NCBI GenBank assembly: GCA_011389575.1
Contig: JAABUB010000003.1
Span: 1-64,000 of the forward strand
Direction: 5' to 3'
DNA from: Desulfotignum sp.
Lineage (GTDB): Bacteria; Desulfobacterota; Desulfobacteria; Desulfobacterales; Desulfobacteraceae
Length of the DNA stretch: 64,000 bases
Part shown: piece by piece, positions 35,433 to 44,866 of the stretch
Layout of the letters: every line of letters starts with the position of its first letter
Numbering within the stretch: the first letter of the stretch is position 1
The notes under the pieces: model-generated
Told to the model about the DNA's origin: nothing
The model's database searches: none
The model's input: the letters and a program-made list of their open reading frames with translations, nothing else
Program-made: the position numbers and the translations under genes

Positions 35433-35463
35433 TTTTCCGATGCTGGTCAACTGATCGGGTTTT

Positions 35464-36849
35464 TCAGGGTTGATCCGGACCCAGCCTGAACAGGTGCAGG
35501 GGCAGGGGTTCGGTGGCAATCTGCTGGATTCTGCCCGGCGTGCGGGTTTTGGTCAAAATCAGGCTGTTGGCGTATTTGCCGATCTGTTTGAGATCGCCTG
35601 GCCGCAGTTGGCCGGTCCATTTGATTTCTATTGGATGGAACCCCTGCCCGTCTACATAGGCGACATCCACCTCTCCCCTGGCCTTGATGTAATACGTGGG
35701 AAAACGCCGGCGATAAAGGCCGGCCACGCAAGCTTCGACCAGCTTGCCGCATTTCTCGGGGTTCTCCAGAAAGGGTCGCAGTTGCTCGGTGAACGGATCT
35801 TTTGCCGGGTTCAGCCAGGCATTGACCGCATGCAGGATAAACGGATCCGTGAACATCACCTTGCGGGCCTTTTTGGGTGCCGCCGTCAGCTTGTCTTCCT
35901 GCAGGGCCGGCTGGACATAGACCACGTCCATGGATTCCAGCAGGCTGATGTAATCGGCCACGGTCTGGGGGTGGTCGATGGCAAGATCCTGACACAGCGC
36001 ATTCCAGGTCACCTGGGAACCCAGCCGTTTCAAAACGGCTTGCAAAACCTGGCGCAGGTAATGCTCCTGCTTGTTGCGCTTGATCATATCCCCGCGGATC
36101 CAGTCACTGTAAACCGCAAAGACAGCCGGAGGAATACGGTCTTCCCCGGCCAGGGCGTTGATGGCGGTCAAAAAACCGCCGTGAACCAGGAACTTGTCAA
36201 AGGCCGCAAACAGCCGCGCCATAACCCCGGCATCAACTTGCGGGACAGGTGCCATCAGGGCCTCATGTTCCCCAGCGGTCAGGGTCCGGGTCAGGGTGAT
36301 CACCTCGTTGAAACCAAGGGGAAAAATCTGAAAATCAACCTGATCGGCCATCCCTCTTCTTCCGGGAAAACACATCCTGGCGTCTTTGATGATGACCATG
36401 TCCGAGCCGGACAGCACAAATATTACATCTTCCAAAGCGCCGCTGTCGGCAAGATATTTCACCCCCTTGTCCCAGCCGCGGATATAGGTGACCTCATCCA
36501 GAATGACAAACCGAATCCCGGCGGGTCCGGCCGGCTGCAAATGGTCTCCTATCAGGCGAACCAAGGCATGCTGGTCGTCGATCAATTCCCCGCTGAAAAA
36601 GGCAATGGCATGGGGATGGACACCACTTTTCAGAAGATGAGCCATCCATTGCTTTAACAGGGTGGTTTTGCCGACCTGGCGGCCGCCGCTGACCGTGTAA
36701 ATGCCGGGCACTTGAACCGGCAGCCCAAGGATCAGGGGAAACTCCCATACCATGGGCTGACGGCTCAGAACCTTCAAATGCGGATCCTGGGAAAAGAACT
36801 GGTCCGGGCTTTCCAGGTGCAGGTTGTGGGGGGCAAAGCGAATATCCAT
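35464..36849 (-). CDS. AAA ATPase with DUF4143 (AAA_14) domain
   Basis: The 461-residue product has Walker A, SGGRQVGKTTLLKQWM, Walker B FVILDEVTYI, a sensor motif VLSGSDM, and a C-terminal DUF4143 with a PD-(D/E)XK-like nuclease fold: GEVDVAYVDGQGFHPIEIKW (E-V-D...E-I-K). Proteins of this family are widespread, often transferred and of unknown target. A 16-base palindrome lies 17 bases before its start. It is convergent with the haem cyclase and oriented like the HD-GYP gene, 195 bases downstream of it. Confidence 0.9.
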   Translation of the reverse strand: MDIRFAPHNLHLESPDQFFSQDPHLKVLSRQPMVWEFPLILGLPVQVPGIYTVSGGRQVGKTTLLKQWMAHLLKSGVHPHAIAFFSGELIDDQHALVRLIGDHLQPAGPAGIRFVILDEVTYIRGWDKGVKYLADSGALEDVIFVLSGSDMVIIKDARMCFPGRRGMADQVDFQIFPLGFNEVITLTRTLTAGEHEALMAPVPQVDAGVMARLFAAFDKFLVHGGFLTAINALAGEDRIPPAVFAVYSDWIRGDMIKRNKQEHYLRQVLQAVLKRLGSQVTWNALCQDLAIDHPQTVADYISLLESMDVVYVQPALQEDKLTAAPKKARKVMFTDPFILHAVNAWLNPAKDPFTEQLRPFLENPEKCGKLVEACVAGLYRRRFPTYYIKARGEVDVAYVDGQGFHPIEIKWTGQLRPGDLKQIGKYANSLILTKTRTPGRIQQIATEPLPLHLFRLGPDQP

Positions 36850-36865
36850 GCTGTTCTCCAGTCAC

Positions 36866-36881
36866 TGAATAAATTTATTCA
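36866..36881. promoter_or_regulatory. 16-bp perfect palindrome upstream of the DUF4143 gene
   Basis: TGAATAAATTTATTCA is a perfect palindrome directly before the ribosome site of the ATPase gene. Its size and position fit an operator for autoregulation, or a small RNA hairpin that affects translation. Confidence 0.5.
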
Positions 36882-37044
36882 ATGCCCATTGAGTATATAT
36901 GTATGCTGTTGGAAATGCAAGAGAAATGGTTTTCCCGATATTGGGCAACCGGTTGTCGTCCTTGATTTCCCATTGAAGTGCCTTGGACCGGTCAAAATCA
37001 TTTGCATTTACCAGAAGATTTGTTGTTTTCACCTGTTTTGATTT

Positions 37045-38052
37045 TTAATCGAACCGGAATGTGCCATTTTTGAACAATGCCAGGCAGGCATCCACCGCCC
37101 CTGGATCGTAGAGCACTCCCTTGTTTTGGGAAATTTCTTCGAGCGCAATATCCACGCCAAGGGCCGGCCGATAGGGTCTGTGAGAAGACATGGCTTCCAC
37201 GACATCGGCAACACAGAGAATCCGTGATTCAAGAAGAATTTCATCGCCGGACAGCCCCTGGGGATATCCGGTGCCGTTCATTTTTTCATGATGCTCCAGA
37301 ACCATCCGGGCAATAGGCCAGGGAAATTCAACATCGGCAATGATATTATATCCGGTCGTGGCGTGGGTTTTGATCAGAGCAAACTCGATTTCGGTCAGCT
37401 TGCCCGGCTTGCTCAGGATTTCCGCAGGCACGGATATTTTTCCCAGATCATGAACCCGTCCGGCCATATGAATCCCCTCTATCAGATCTTTTCCCAGGCT
37501 CATCTCTTCGGCCATGGCCACAGCAAGGCTGGCAACCCGCTGTTGATGCCCAGCCGTGTAGGGATCTCTGGTTTCTATGGTCCGGGTCATCACCTGAATC
37601 ATCCCTTCCAAAGCATTTTTCAGCCCGGCAGTGCGCTCCATCACCCTATTTTCAAGTTCCTGCCGGTAGTTGCGGTTGGTAATCTCCAGTTTCAAACGGC
37701 GCAACGCATTCTGGACATTGATGACCAGCTCGCTGTTGTGAAACGGTTTGATGATATATCCATAGGTCCCTGATTCTATGACGGCACGAGCGGTTTCAGG
37801 GTCATCTTCCCCTGTCACCATCAGAACCGCTGTGTCCGGATGGTGATCATTGATATGCCTTGCCAGATCGATGCCGGATTCATCCGGCATGTTCACGTCA
37901 CACAGGGCCAGGGCCACGGCGTGGTTTTCAAGATGATTCCTCGCCTCTTTGCCATTGGCCGCAAAAAAGCAGTTGAATCCGTGTGTTGAAAGTATCTGGC
38001 CCAGTAACCGCCGTAATTGTTCTTCATCATCCACCACCAGTATTTTTGCCAT
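37045..38052 (-). CDS. Response regulator with HD-GYP c-di-GMP phosphodiesterase output
   Basis: The 335-residue product starts MAKILVVDDEEQL and has a receiver with phospho-acceptor LCDVNMPDESG and IIKPFHNSEL, a helical linker and an HD-GYP domain: HQQRVASLAVAMAEE, the metal motif HDLGKISVP and the signature HHEKMNGTGYPQGL (Asn in the place of Asp in HHExxDGxGYP, a common variant). It should degrade c-di-GMP, opposing the two cyclases nearby. The start at 38052 has an AGGGAAG site; an upstream ATG at 38097 overlaps the kinase stop and cannot be excluded. It follows the hybrid kinases in the same operon. Confidence 0.92.
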   Translation of the reverse strand: MAKILVVDDEEQLRRLLGQILSTHGFNCFFAANGKEARNHLENHAVALALCDVNMPDESGIDLARHINDHHPDTAVLMVTGEDDPETARAVIESGTYGYIIKPFHNSELVINVQNALRRLKLEITNRNYRQELENRVMERTAGLKNALEGMIQVMTRTIETRDPYTAGHQQRVASLAVAMAEEMSLGKDLIEGIHMAGRVHDLGKISVPAEILSKPGKLTEIEFALIKTHATTGYNIIADVEFPWPIARMVLEHHEKMNGTGYPQGLSGDEILLESRILCVADVVEAMSSHRPYRPALGVDIALEEISQNKGVLYDPGAVDACLALFKNGTFRFD

Positions 38053-38093
38053 GTTTCTTCCCTGTTCGTCAGAAAAAAATTGTGTCGTTTTCA

Positions 38094-39240
38094 TCATTTG
38101 TTGTCCAGGGCCTGCCGCACTGTGGCGGCCAGTGCCTGGATCGATAACGGCTTCTGGATGAAATGCATCCCGTTGTCCAGAACCCCCTGGCCCGCGATCA
38201 CGTCCGCCGTGTATCCGGACATGAGCACCCGCTTCATATCCGGATAACGGGTGGAAATGCGATCCGCCAGTTCCCGGCCGTTCATCTCCGGCATGACCAC
38301 ATCCGTCAGCAGCAGACGAATTTTTCCTGCGTGTTTTTCAGCCAGAACCAGGGCATCGTCCGGACGGGTTGCGCCCAGAACCTTGTAGTTCAGGCTTTCC
38401 AGCAACCGCGTCGCCATGGCCAGAAGGGCGGGCTCATCTTCCACCACCAGGAGGGTTTCCCCCCGGCCTGTTTCAGGTTTCAGTTCCTCCGGCCCTGTTT
38501 CCCCATCCAGACCGGTCGTGTCCCGGGGGAAATACAGTTTAAAAGTCGTTCCATGGCCCGGCTCACTGTAGGCGTAGATGAACCCCTTGTTCTGTTTCAT
38601 GATGCCGTACACCATGGGCAGGCCCAGCCCCGTACCCTGGCCGACCTTTTTGGTGGTAAAAAAGGGTTCGAAAATGAGATCCAGGGTATTTTTATCCATG
38701 CCGCAGCCGTTGTCACTGACTGCCACCAGGACATACTCTCCCAGAGCAAACCCTTTATGTTCAGTGCAGTCGTCTGAACCCAAAACCACATTCCCGGTTT
38801 CGATATGGATTTCTCCGATTCCTTGGATGGCATCCCGGGCATTGACACACAGGTTCACCAGAATCTGATCCATCTGGGACGGGTCGATGCAGACCTGCCA
38901 CACTTCGGTTCCCGGATGCCAGAAAAGGGTGAGATCTTCCCGCAGCAGGCGCCGAAGCATCTTGAGCATGCCCTCGACAGCCGAGTTTAGGTCCAGCACC
39001 TTCGGGGAAACCGTCTGTTTCCGGGCAAAGGCCAGTAATTTTCGGGTGATCTCCGAGGTGCGCTGGGCCGCATGTTCAATCTGTTCAAAATCGGCATACC
39101 GCGGATCAGATCTATCCATTTTTATCATGGCCAGCTGAGCGGTTCCCATGATGACACTGAGCATGTTGTTGTAGTCATGGGCCACACCGCCGGCCAGCCG
39201 GCCCACGGATTCCATCTTCTGGGCCTGCTGGAACTGGGCT
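38094..39240. repeat. Copy 1 of a 1.1-kb duplicated kinase 3' segment
   Basis: This segment (HisKA to terminal receiver) matches 43720-44866 at almost every codon, for example QAQKMESVGRLAGGVAHDYN, KQTVSPKVLDLNSAVEGMLK and ATVRQ-LDN at the end. The distance from stop codon to the shared start is the same in both copies (1137 bases from stop to the GAACTGGGC landmark), so no net indel has occurred. Confidence 0.85.
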
Positions 39241-40916
39241 GAAAGTTCCAGCTGCTCGGTGATGTCCCGCTTGACAGCCACATAGTTGATGATGTTGCCG
39301 GCACCATCGTGCACCGGGGAAATGGTTGCCTCTTCTGTAAATTGTCTGCCGTCCTTGCGTTTGTTGATCATGCGGCCCTGCCAGATGCGGCCGCTGGTGA
39401 TCTTTTTCCACAGCTGCTGATAAAACGCCTCGTCCTGTTCACCGCTGTTGAGAATGCGCGGGTTCCGGCCGAGAACTTCGGTCCGGGAATATCCGGTCAC
39501 TGTTTCAAAGGCAGGGTTGACATACTGGATCGTGCCGTCCGGATCCGTGATCACGATGGTTTCCCCGGCCTGCTCCACGGCCAGGGTCACCTTCGAAAGT
39601 TCGGCCTCCCTGGCCTCTCTGGTCTGTACTTCCGCTTTCAGGTCCTCCAGGATGCGGCTTGTTTTGCGGTAGTTTTTTTGCAATTGTTCATTTGCCTGCT
39701 GCAGGGCATCATAGTTTTTTTTGGATCGGGTGATATCCTGAAAACTGCCCTGAACCTTTACGATGTGACCGGTATTGTCCCTGACCGCCTCCCCCGTGGT
39801 TCTGACCCAGACGCGCTTGCCGGTCCGGGAGATGATCTCCATGCGTTCATCATAGGGGATTCCTTTTTGAACACAATCCGTGAAAACCCGCTGGATTTTT
39901 TCCTGCCATTCAGGGGCATAGAACTGGATTCCTTCGGAGACAGCAGGCGCATGACCCCGGGGCATCTCATGGATATCGGCAACCGCATCCGACCATGTCA
40001 TGGTATTTGTGCCCAGGTCAACGCTCCAGCCGCCGAATCGGGCGGTTTTCCCTGCAATTTTGAGCAGGGCGTAGCTGGCCTCCAGTTCTTTTTGTGCGGC
40101 TTTTCGTTCGGTGATGTCATGGATGATTGAGTGCAGCAGGTCTTTACCGGCGGATTCGATCCTGGAGCTGTAGACAGCCACATCCCGGACCGATCCGTCA
40201 GCCATGCGGTGCCTGAATTCAAAAAAGGTCTGTTTTCCTGTGCGCGTGTCTTCCATCCTGGCCTTCACCTGCTCGGGCGGGAGCGTGTTGATATCCATCA
40301 TCTTCATCCGGCACAGTTCATCCCGGGACCAGCCGTAAAAGAATGCGGCAGCCTCGTTGGCATCAACGATACGGCCGTCGAAGGGATCGACCACCAGTTT
40401 CACTGCCGTGTGTTTTTCAAATAAATTACGAAACAGGGCCTCTTTGGCCTGCAGTGCCTGTGTCCGTTCGGCCACCCGGGCTTCCAATTGTGCCTTTTCG
40501 GTCTGCAGGCGGCGGTTGGCCTGCTTGACCTTGGCCATGGCCCGGATCTGGGCGGTCAGTTCCAATGGTTCCAGGGGTTTGGTCAGAAATCCCTCGGCAC
40601 CTGTCTCCAACGCTTTGACCCGGCTGGCTGCGTCGGTTTTAAGGGCTGTGAGAAAAACCACGGGAATATCCTTGAGCGGCTCATCCGCCTTGAGCCGGCG
40701 GCATACCTCAAACCCGTCCATGCCGGGCATGACAATATCCAACAGGATCACGTCCGGGTCTTGGGCAGTGGCCAGTGCAATCCCGTCCGGCCCGTTTGTG
40801 GCTGTCAGAACCCGGGTTTGGGGAAGGGCATCCCGCACCACGGCGCTGAGGGTGGTCAAATTGTCCGGTTTGTCGTCAATGGCCAGGAGCGTGATGATGA
40901 TGTCACTGGTTTCCAT
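38094..40916 (-). CDS. Soluble hybrid histidine kinase: REC-PAS-PAS-PAS-HisKA-HATPase-REC
   Basis: The 940-residue protein starts METSDIIITLLAIDDKPDNL. Domains in order: receiver (ILLDIVMPGMDGFEVC), PAS repeats (AKEALFRNLFEKHTAVKLVV; a PAS with PAC WVRTTGEAVRD; and PDGTIQYVNPAFETVTGYSR), HisKA with VAHDYNNMLSVIM, HATPase (VNLCVNARDAI, DNGCGMDKNTLDL, GTGLGLPMVYGI) and a final receiver (LLLTDVVMPEMNGREL). The start at 40916, inside the end of the upstream kinase gene, is chosen over a frame from 40982. Its last 1.1 kb is a near copy of the end of the kinase gene at 43720. Output probably passes to the HD-GYP regulator that follows. Confidence 0.92.
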   Translation of the reverse strand: METSDIIITLLAIDDKPDNLTTLSAVVRDALPQTRVLTATNGPDGIALATAQDPDVILLDIVMPGMDGFEVCRRLKADEPLKDIPVVFLTALKTDAASRVKALETGAEGFLTKPLEPLELTAQIRAMAKVKQANRRLQTEKAQLEARVAERTQALQAKEALFRNLFEKHTAVKLVVDPFDGRIVDANEAAAFFYGWSRDELCRMKMMDINTLPPEQVKARMEDTRTGKQTFFEFRHRMADGSVRDVAVYSSRIESAGKDLLHSIIHDITERKAAQKELEASYALLKIAGKTARFGGWSVDLGTNTMTWSDAVADIHEMPRGHAPAVSEGIQFYAPEWQEKIQRVFTDCVQKGIPYDERMEIISRTGKRVWVRTTGEAVRDNTGHIVKVQGSFQDITRSKKNYDALQQANEQLQKNYRKTSRILEDLKAEVQTREAREAELSKVTLAVEQAGETIVITDPDGTIQYVNPAFETVTGYSRTEVLGRNPRILNSGEQDEAFYQQLWKKITSGRIWQGRMINKRKDGRQFTEEATISPVHDGAGNIINYVAVKRDITEQLELSAQFQQAQKMESVGRLAGGVAHDYNNMLSVIMGTAQLAMIKMDRSDPRYADFEQIEHAAQRTSEITRKLLAFARKQTVSPKVLDLNSAVEGMLKMLRRLLREDLTLFWHPGTEVWQVCIDPSQMDQILVNLCVNARDAIQGIGEIHIETGNVVLGSDDCTEHKGFALGEYVLVAVSDNGCGMDKNTLDLIFEPFFTTKKVGQGTGLGLPMVYGIMKQNKGFIYAYSEPGHGTTFKLYFPRDTTGLDGETGPEELKPETGRGETLLVVEDEPALLAMATRLLESLNYKVLGATRPDDALVLAEKHAGKIRLLLTDVVMPEMNGRELADRISTRYPDMKRVLMSGYTADVIAGQGVLDNGMHFIQKPLSIQALAATVRQALDNK

Positions 40917-43671
40917 ACAGCACCTTTTCAATCGTTGTTTTGAGCATTTGCGCATCAATGGGTTTGGAGACATAGCCGTCAAATCCCCGGGACAGAATGG
41001 TCTCCTGGTCGCCTTTCATGGCGCTGGCCGTGACGGCCACCACGGGGATGTCCCGGAGGTCTTCATCTTCCCGGATGGCGGCCAGGGCCGCATATCCGTC
41101 CATGACCGGCAGGGCCAGGTCCATCAGGATCAGGTCGGGCCGATCCTGTCTGGCCTGTGCCACCCCGGCTTTTCCGTTCCGGGCTTCGACCACGGTGCAG
41201 GTTTCTTGCAGCAGGGCCTGCAGGGTGCGCAGGTTGTCCGGGTTGTCCTCCACCACCAGGATTTTGGGTTTTCCAGATACCGTCCGGCGGCGGATGGGGG
41301 GCCGCTTGCCCGGGTTTGCATCCGCCGGCGGCGCGACCATTCCGGCGACAGAGGCCAGCAGGTCTTTGCGGCGGATGTCGCCCTTGCGGATCAACTGGTA
41401 AATATGGTTGTGCCGGAGAAACCCCAGTTCCTCCCGGGTCACCTGCCGGGCCGCCAGAATGAGCACGGGCAGTTTTTCGGTCCGGGCCGTGCCCCGGATC
41501 TCCTTGAGCACGGCAAACCCGTCCATCTCCGGCATCATCAAATCGAGGATCACGGCATCGGGAACCTCCTCTTGGATTCGGGCCAGGGCCTCGATGCCGT
41601 TTTTCGCCGTTCGGATGTCATACCCCTGTTCGGCAAGCATCTCGGTCATCTGGATCACGATGGCTTCGGAATCTTCCACCAGCAGGATCCGGTGGCCGGC
41701 CGGCCCGGTTTGCCCGGATGGCTGGGCAGCCGGCCGCGGGGGTTTTGGATACGCATCCGCTGCCTCTTTTTTTGGCAGGGAAAGACGCAGGGGCAGGCGC
41801 AGGGTAAAGGTCGAGCCCTGTTTGGGCGTGCTTTCCACAAAGATGTCTCCCCCCAGCATTCGGGCGTATTTGCGGGCAATGGCCAGGCCCAGGCCGGTGC
41901 CGGCATAGGGACGTGACGTGCTGTCGTCCACCTGATGAAATTCATCGAAAATACAGGCAAGCTCACTGTTGGAAATACCGATGCCCGAGTCAATGACACA
42001 GATATCCAGCCCGTCGTTCTGATGCCGGGCCGTGATCTCCACGGATCCGGTTTGAGTGAACTTCACGGCATTGCCTGCCAGATTTTGAAGGATATGCCGC
42101 ACTTTTTCAGGGTCGCTGAACAGCGGGGGAAGGTCTGCTTCCACTCGGTTGATCAGGTCAATATTTTTCTCTTGGGCCAGGGGGTCGAGCATCTCAACTA
42201 CCGTGTCTGTCAGTTTCCGGATGGCAAAGGTGTCAGGGGTGATTTCCTCCCGGCCCGCCTCGATGCGGGACAGGTCGAGAATGTCGTTGATCAGGGAGAG
42301 CAGATGTTTTTCGTTGCGCTCGATGATCTCCAGGTACCCGTGTTCCTCTTCAGGGATTGTGCTGCCCAGGCGCCTGGCCAGCACCCCGGACAGGGCGATG
42401 ACCGAGTTGAGGGGGGTGCGCAGCTCGTGGCTCATATTGGCCAGAAATATAGACTTGAGCCGGCTGGCATGTTCCAGTTCCCGGCTCTGGGTCTCCAGCT
42501 CGGCATTCATCTCGGTGAGTTCGCTGGTCTGGGTTTCCAGCCGGTCGGCCAGCTCCTGGATCTGACGGTACAGGAGCATCCCGTTTAGCCGGGCCGTGAT
42601 GATGGGCAGAACATCGGTGATCAGCCGGAGGGCTTTGTGTTCATAGGGGCGGATACCGGCCAGGGAGATCACCGCCACCGGGGTTTCTTCGGCAAGCACG
42701 GGTATGGTGATGATCTCCCGGGGTCTGAACTCCCCGGTCACGGCGGAAAAGGTGAGGCAGGTGTCGTCAGGGATGGCCGTGATATGCTGGACCTGCCCGC
42801 TGGCCAGGGCGCTTCCGAATTCCCCTTCCAGGGTGTCTTTGGAAAACGCGGTCCGGCCGCCGGCGGTGAGACCGATGGATTCGAACATCTCAAAAGCGGC
42901 CTGATCGGCAGTGAGCAGATACACGGCCCCGATCTGGGAGCCGGTATGGTTCATGAGCTGGGAGAGCAGTTTCCGGCAAAAGGTTTTTGCGTCTGTTTCG
43001 GTAAACAGGATGCCCACAAGGGATGCTGTATGATCATTGATCTCCATCTCAACCTGAAGGGTTTGTGCCATGTCATCAAAAGCGGCCCCCACGGTTCCGA
43101 ATTCGTTGGTTGAATCAATGCTGCACCGGACGGCAAAATCTCCTTCCCGGACCCGGTCTGCGGCATTGGCGATCTGTGTGAGAGGCATTCGAATCCATTT
43201 GACCAGAAAAATGGAAATGATCAGGGTGAACAACAGACAGGCAGTGACATACAGGTAGAACCGTTGATCCAGACGGGTTTTCCGTTCCGAGGCATCCTTG
43301 AATAGCTTGTCGGCCTCGTTCCGGGCAAACGCGTTCACCGTGGCGGTAAACAAATATATTTTCCGGGCCTGGGCCCCGCCGATCCCGGCCGGTTTGGTGC
43401 GGTCGGCCGCTTCCTGCACCTTTCCCTGGTGCAGGCGCCGAATGGTTTCTTCCCGGATGGTGTTCCATTTCACAAACTCGTTACGCAGGCCGGCGATATC
43501 TTCAGCCGGCCCGAGGTAAAACCCGGCCATGACATCGAGCCGTTGAAACGCGTCTGTCAATGCACCTGTCCAGAAAAGACGGGTCATGGCTGGAGGTATC
43601 CAGCCCGTGCATCCGGTCCATGGTCTGGATGATCGCATCCACCAGGATGTGGGGTCTGTAGGGCTGGTCAT
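40903..43671 (-). CDS. Hybrid histidine kinase (HAMP-GAF-HisKA-HATPase-REC-REC), N-terminus damaged
   Basis: From about residue 40 on the 922-residue frame is normal: a helical sensor (LGPAEDIAGLRNEFVKW), TM helix (FYLYVTACLLFTLIISIFLVKW), HAMP (PLTQIANAADRVREGDF), GAF-like domain, HisKA (FLANMSHELRTPLNSV), HATPase (LQNLAGNAVKFTQTG, DSGIGISNSEL, GTGLGLAIARKYA) and two receivers (AVILDLMMPEMDGF and LILMDLALPVMDGY). The first 40 residues are not protein-like. In another frame, from 43687, MTGATHDQPYRPHILVDAII then QTMDRMHGLDTSSHDPSFLD reads well and would join after a one-base shift near 43570. Even so the first TM expected before a periplasmic sensor is missing. It starts 33 bases after the duplicated end of the upstream kinase. 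Confidence 0.85.
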   Translation of the reverse strand: MTSPTDPTSWWMRSSRPWTGCTGWIPPAMTRLFWTGALTDAFQRLDVMAGFYLGPAEDIAGLRNEFVKWNTIREETIRRLHQGKVQEAADRTKPAGIGGAQARKIYLFTATVNAFARNEADKLFKDASERKTRLDQRFYLYVTACLLFTLIISIFLVKWIRMPLTQIANAADRVREGDFAVRCSIDSTNEFGTVGAAFDDMAQTLQVEMEINDHTASLVGILFTETDAKTFCRKLLSQLMNHTGSQIGAVYLLTADQAAFEMFESIGLTAGGRTAFSKDTLEGEFGSALASGQVQHITAIPDDTCLTFSAVTGEFRPREIITIPVLAEETPVAVISLAGIRPYEHKALRLITDVLPIITARLNGMLLYRQIQELADRLETQTSELTEMNAELETQSRELEHASRLKSIFLANMSHELRTPLNSVIALSGVLARRLGSTIPEEEHGYLEIIERNEKHLLSLINDILDLSRIEAGREEITPDTFAIRKLTDTVVEMLDPLAQEKNIDLINRVEADLPPLFSDPEKVRHILQNLAGNAVKFTQTGSVEITARHQNDGLDICVIDSGIGISNSELACIFDEFHQVDDSTSRPYAGTGLGLAIARKYARMLGGDIFVESTPKQGSTFTLRLPLRLSLPKKEAADAYPKPPRPAAQPSGQTGPAGHRILLVEDSEAIVIQMTEMLAEQGYDIRTAKNGIEALARIQEEVPDAVILDLMMPEMDGFAVLKEIRGTARTEKLPVLILAARQVTREELGFLRHNHIYQLIRKGDIRRKDLLASVAGMVAPPADANPGKRPPIRRRTVSGKPKILVVEDNPDNLRTLQALLQETCTVVEARNGKAGVAQARQDRPDLILMDLALPVMDGYAALAAIREDEDLRDIPVVAVTASAMKGDQETILSRGFDGYVSKPIDAQMLKTTIEKVLYGNQ

Positions 43672-43719
43672 GGGTTGCTCCCGTCATGGGCTGTATTTGT
43701 CTCCAAAAAAAGGGTGGCT

Positions 43720-44866
43720 TCAGGGATTGTCCAGGACTTGCCGCACGGTGGCGGCCAGCGCATGGATCGATAACGGCTTTTGAATAAAATGCATCCCTTT
43801 GTCCAGAACCCCCTGGTGGGCAATCACATTGGCCGTGTAACCAGACATGAACACCCGTTTCAGATCCGGATACAGGGCCAAAAGCCGGTCCGCCAGCTCC
43901 CGGCCGTTCATATCCGGCATGACCACATCCGTCAGCAGCAAATGAATCTTTCCTGGATGTGTTTTTGCCAATCGAAGGGCATCATCCGGGTGGGATGCGC
44001 TCAGAACAGTGTAACCCAGGGTTTCCAGCAACCGTGTGGCCAGTTTCAGAAGGGCGGATTCATCCTCCACCACCAGGATGGTCTCTCCCCGGCCTGCATC
44101 AGGGTGTGGTATGTCAGCCACTGTTTTTTCAACGATGCCGGTCCTGTCACGGGCAAAATACAGTTTAAGGGTCGTTCCCCGGCCCGGTTCACTGTAGACG
44201 TTGACGAACCCCTTGTTCTGTTTCACGATGCCGTACACCATGGCCAGGCCCAGGCCGCTGCCCTGGCCCACCTGCTTGGTGGTGAAAAAGGGTTCGAACA
44301 TCTGATCCAGCGTATTTTTGTCCATGCCGCAGCCGTTGTCGCTGACTGCCAGCATCACAAACTCCCCTGGAACAAATCCGTTGTGATCGGCGCAGTAATC
44401 TTGATCAAACACCCTGTTCCCCGTCTCGATGGTGATCTCACCGGTCCCGTCAATGGCATCCCGGGCATTGACACACAGGTTCATCAGGACCTGGTCCACC
44501 TGGGACGGGTCGATTTTCACCTGCCACACCCCGGTTCCCGGTTGCCAGGAAAGGGTGAGGTCTTCCCGCAGCAGGCGCCGCAGCATTTTGAGCATGCCTT
44601 CGACAGCCGAATTCAGGTCCAGTACCTTCGGGGAAACCGTTTGTTTCCGGGCAAACCCCAGTAGTTTGCGGGTGATATCCACGGAGCGCTGGGCCGCCTT
44701 GTCGATCTCCTTCAGATCGGCGTGCAGCCGATCCGCAGCGCCCACTTTTCCCATGGCCAGCTGGGTGTACCCGATGATGATGCTGAGCATGTTGTTGTAG
44801 TCATGGGCCACGCCGCCGGCCAGCCGGCCCACGGATTCCATTTTCTGGGCCTGCTGGAACTGGGCC
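43720..44866. repeat. Copy 2 of the 1.1-kb duplicated kinase 3' segment
   Basis: It is co-linear with 38094-39240 without net length difference. The copies flank a damaged kinase gene (40903-43671), so recombination between them could delete or reshape that gene. Confidence 0.85.

Noticed and set aside
35470..36657. 395-codon plus-strand frame opposite the DUF4143 ATPase
   Set aside because: Antisense shadow; the minus-strand ATPase motifs are clear.
40357..41916. 519-codon plus-strand frame opposite two hybrid kinases
   Set aside because: Spans the junction of two real minus-strand genes and has no motif.
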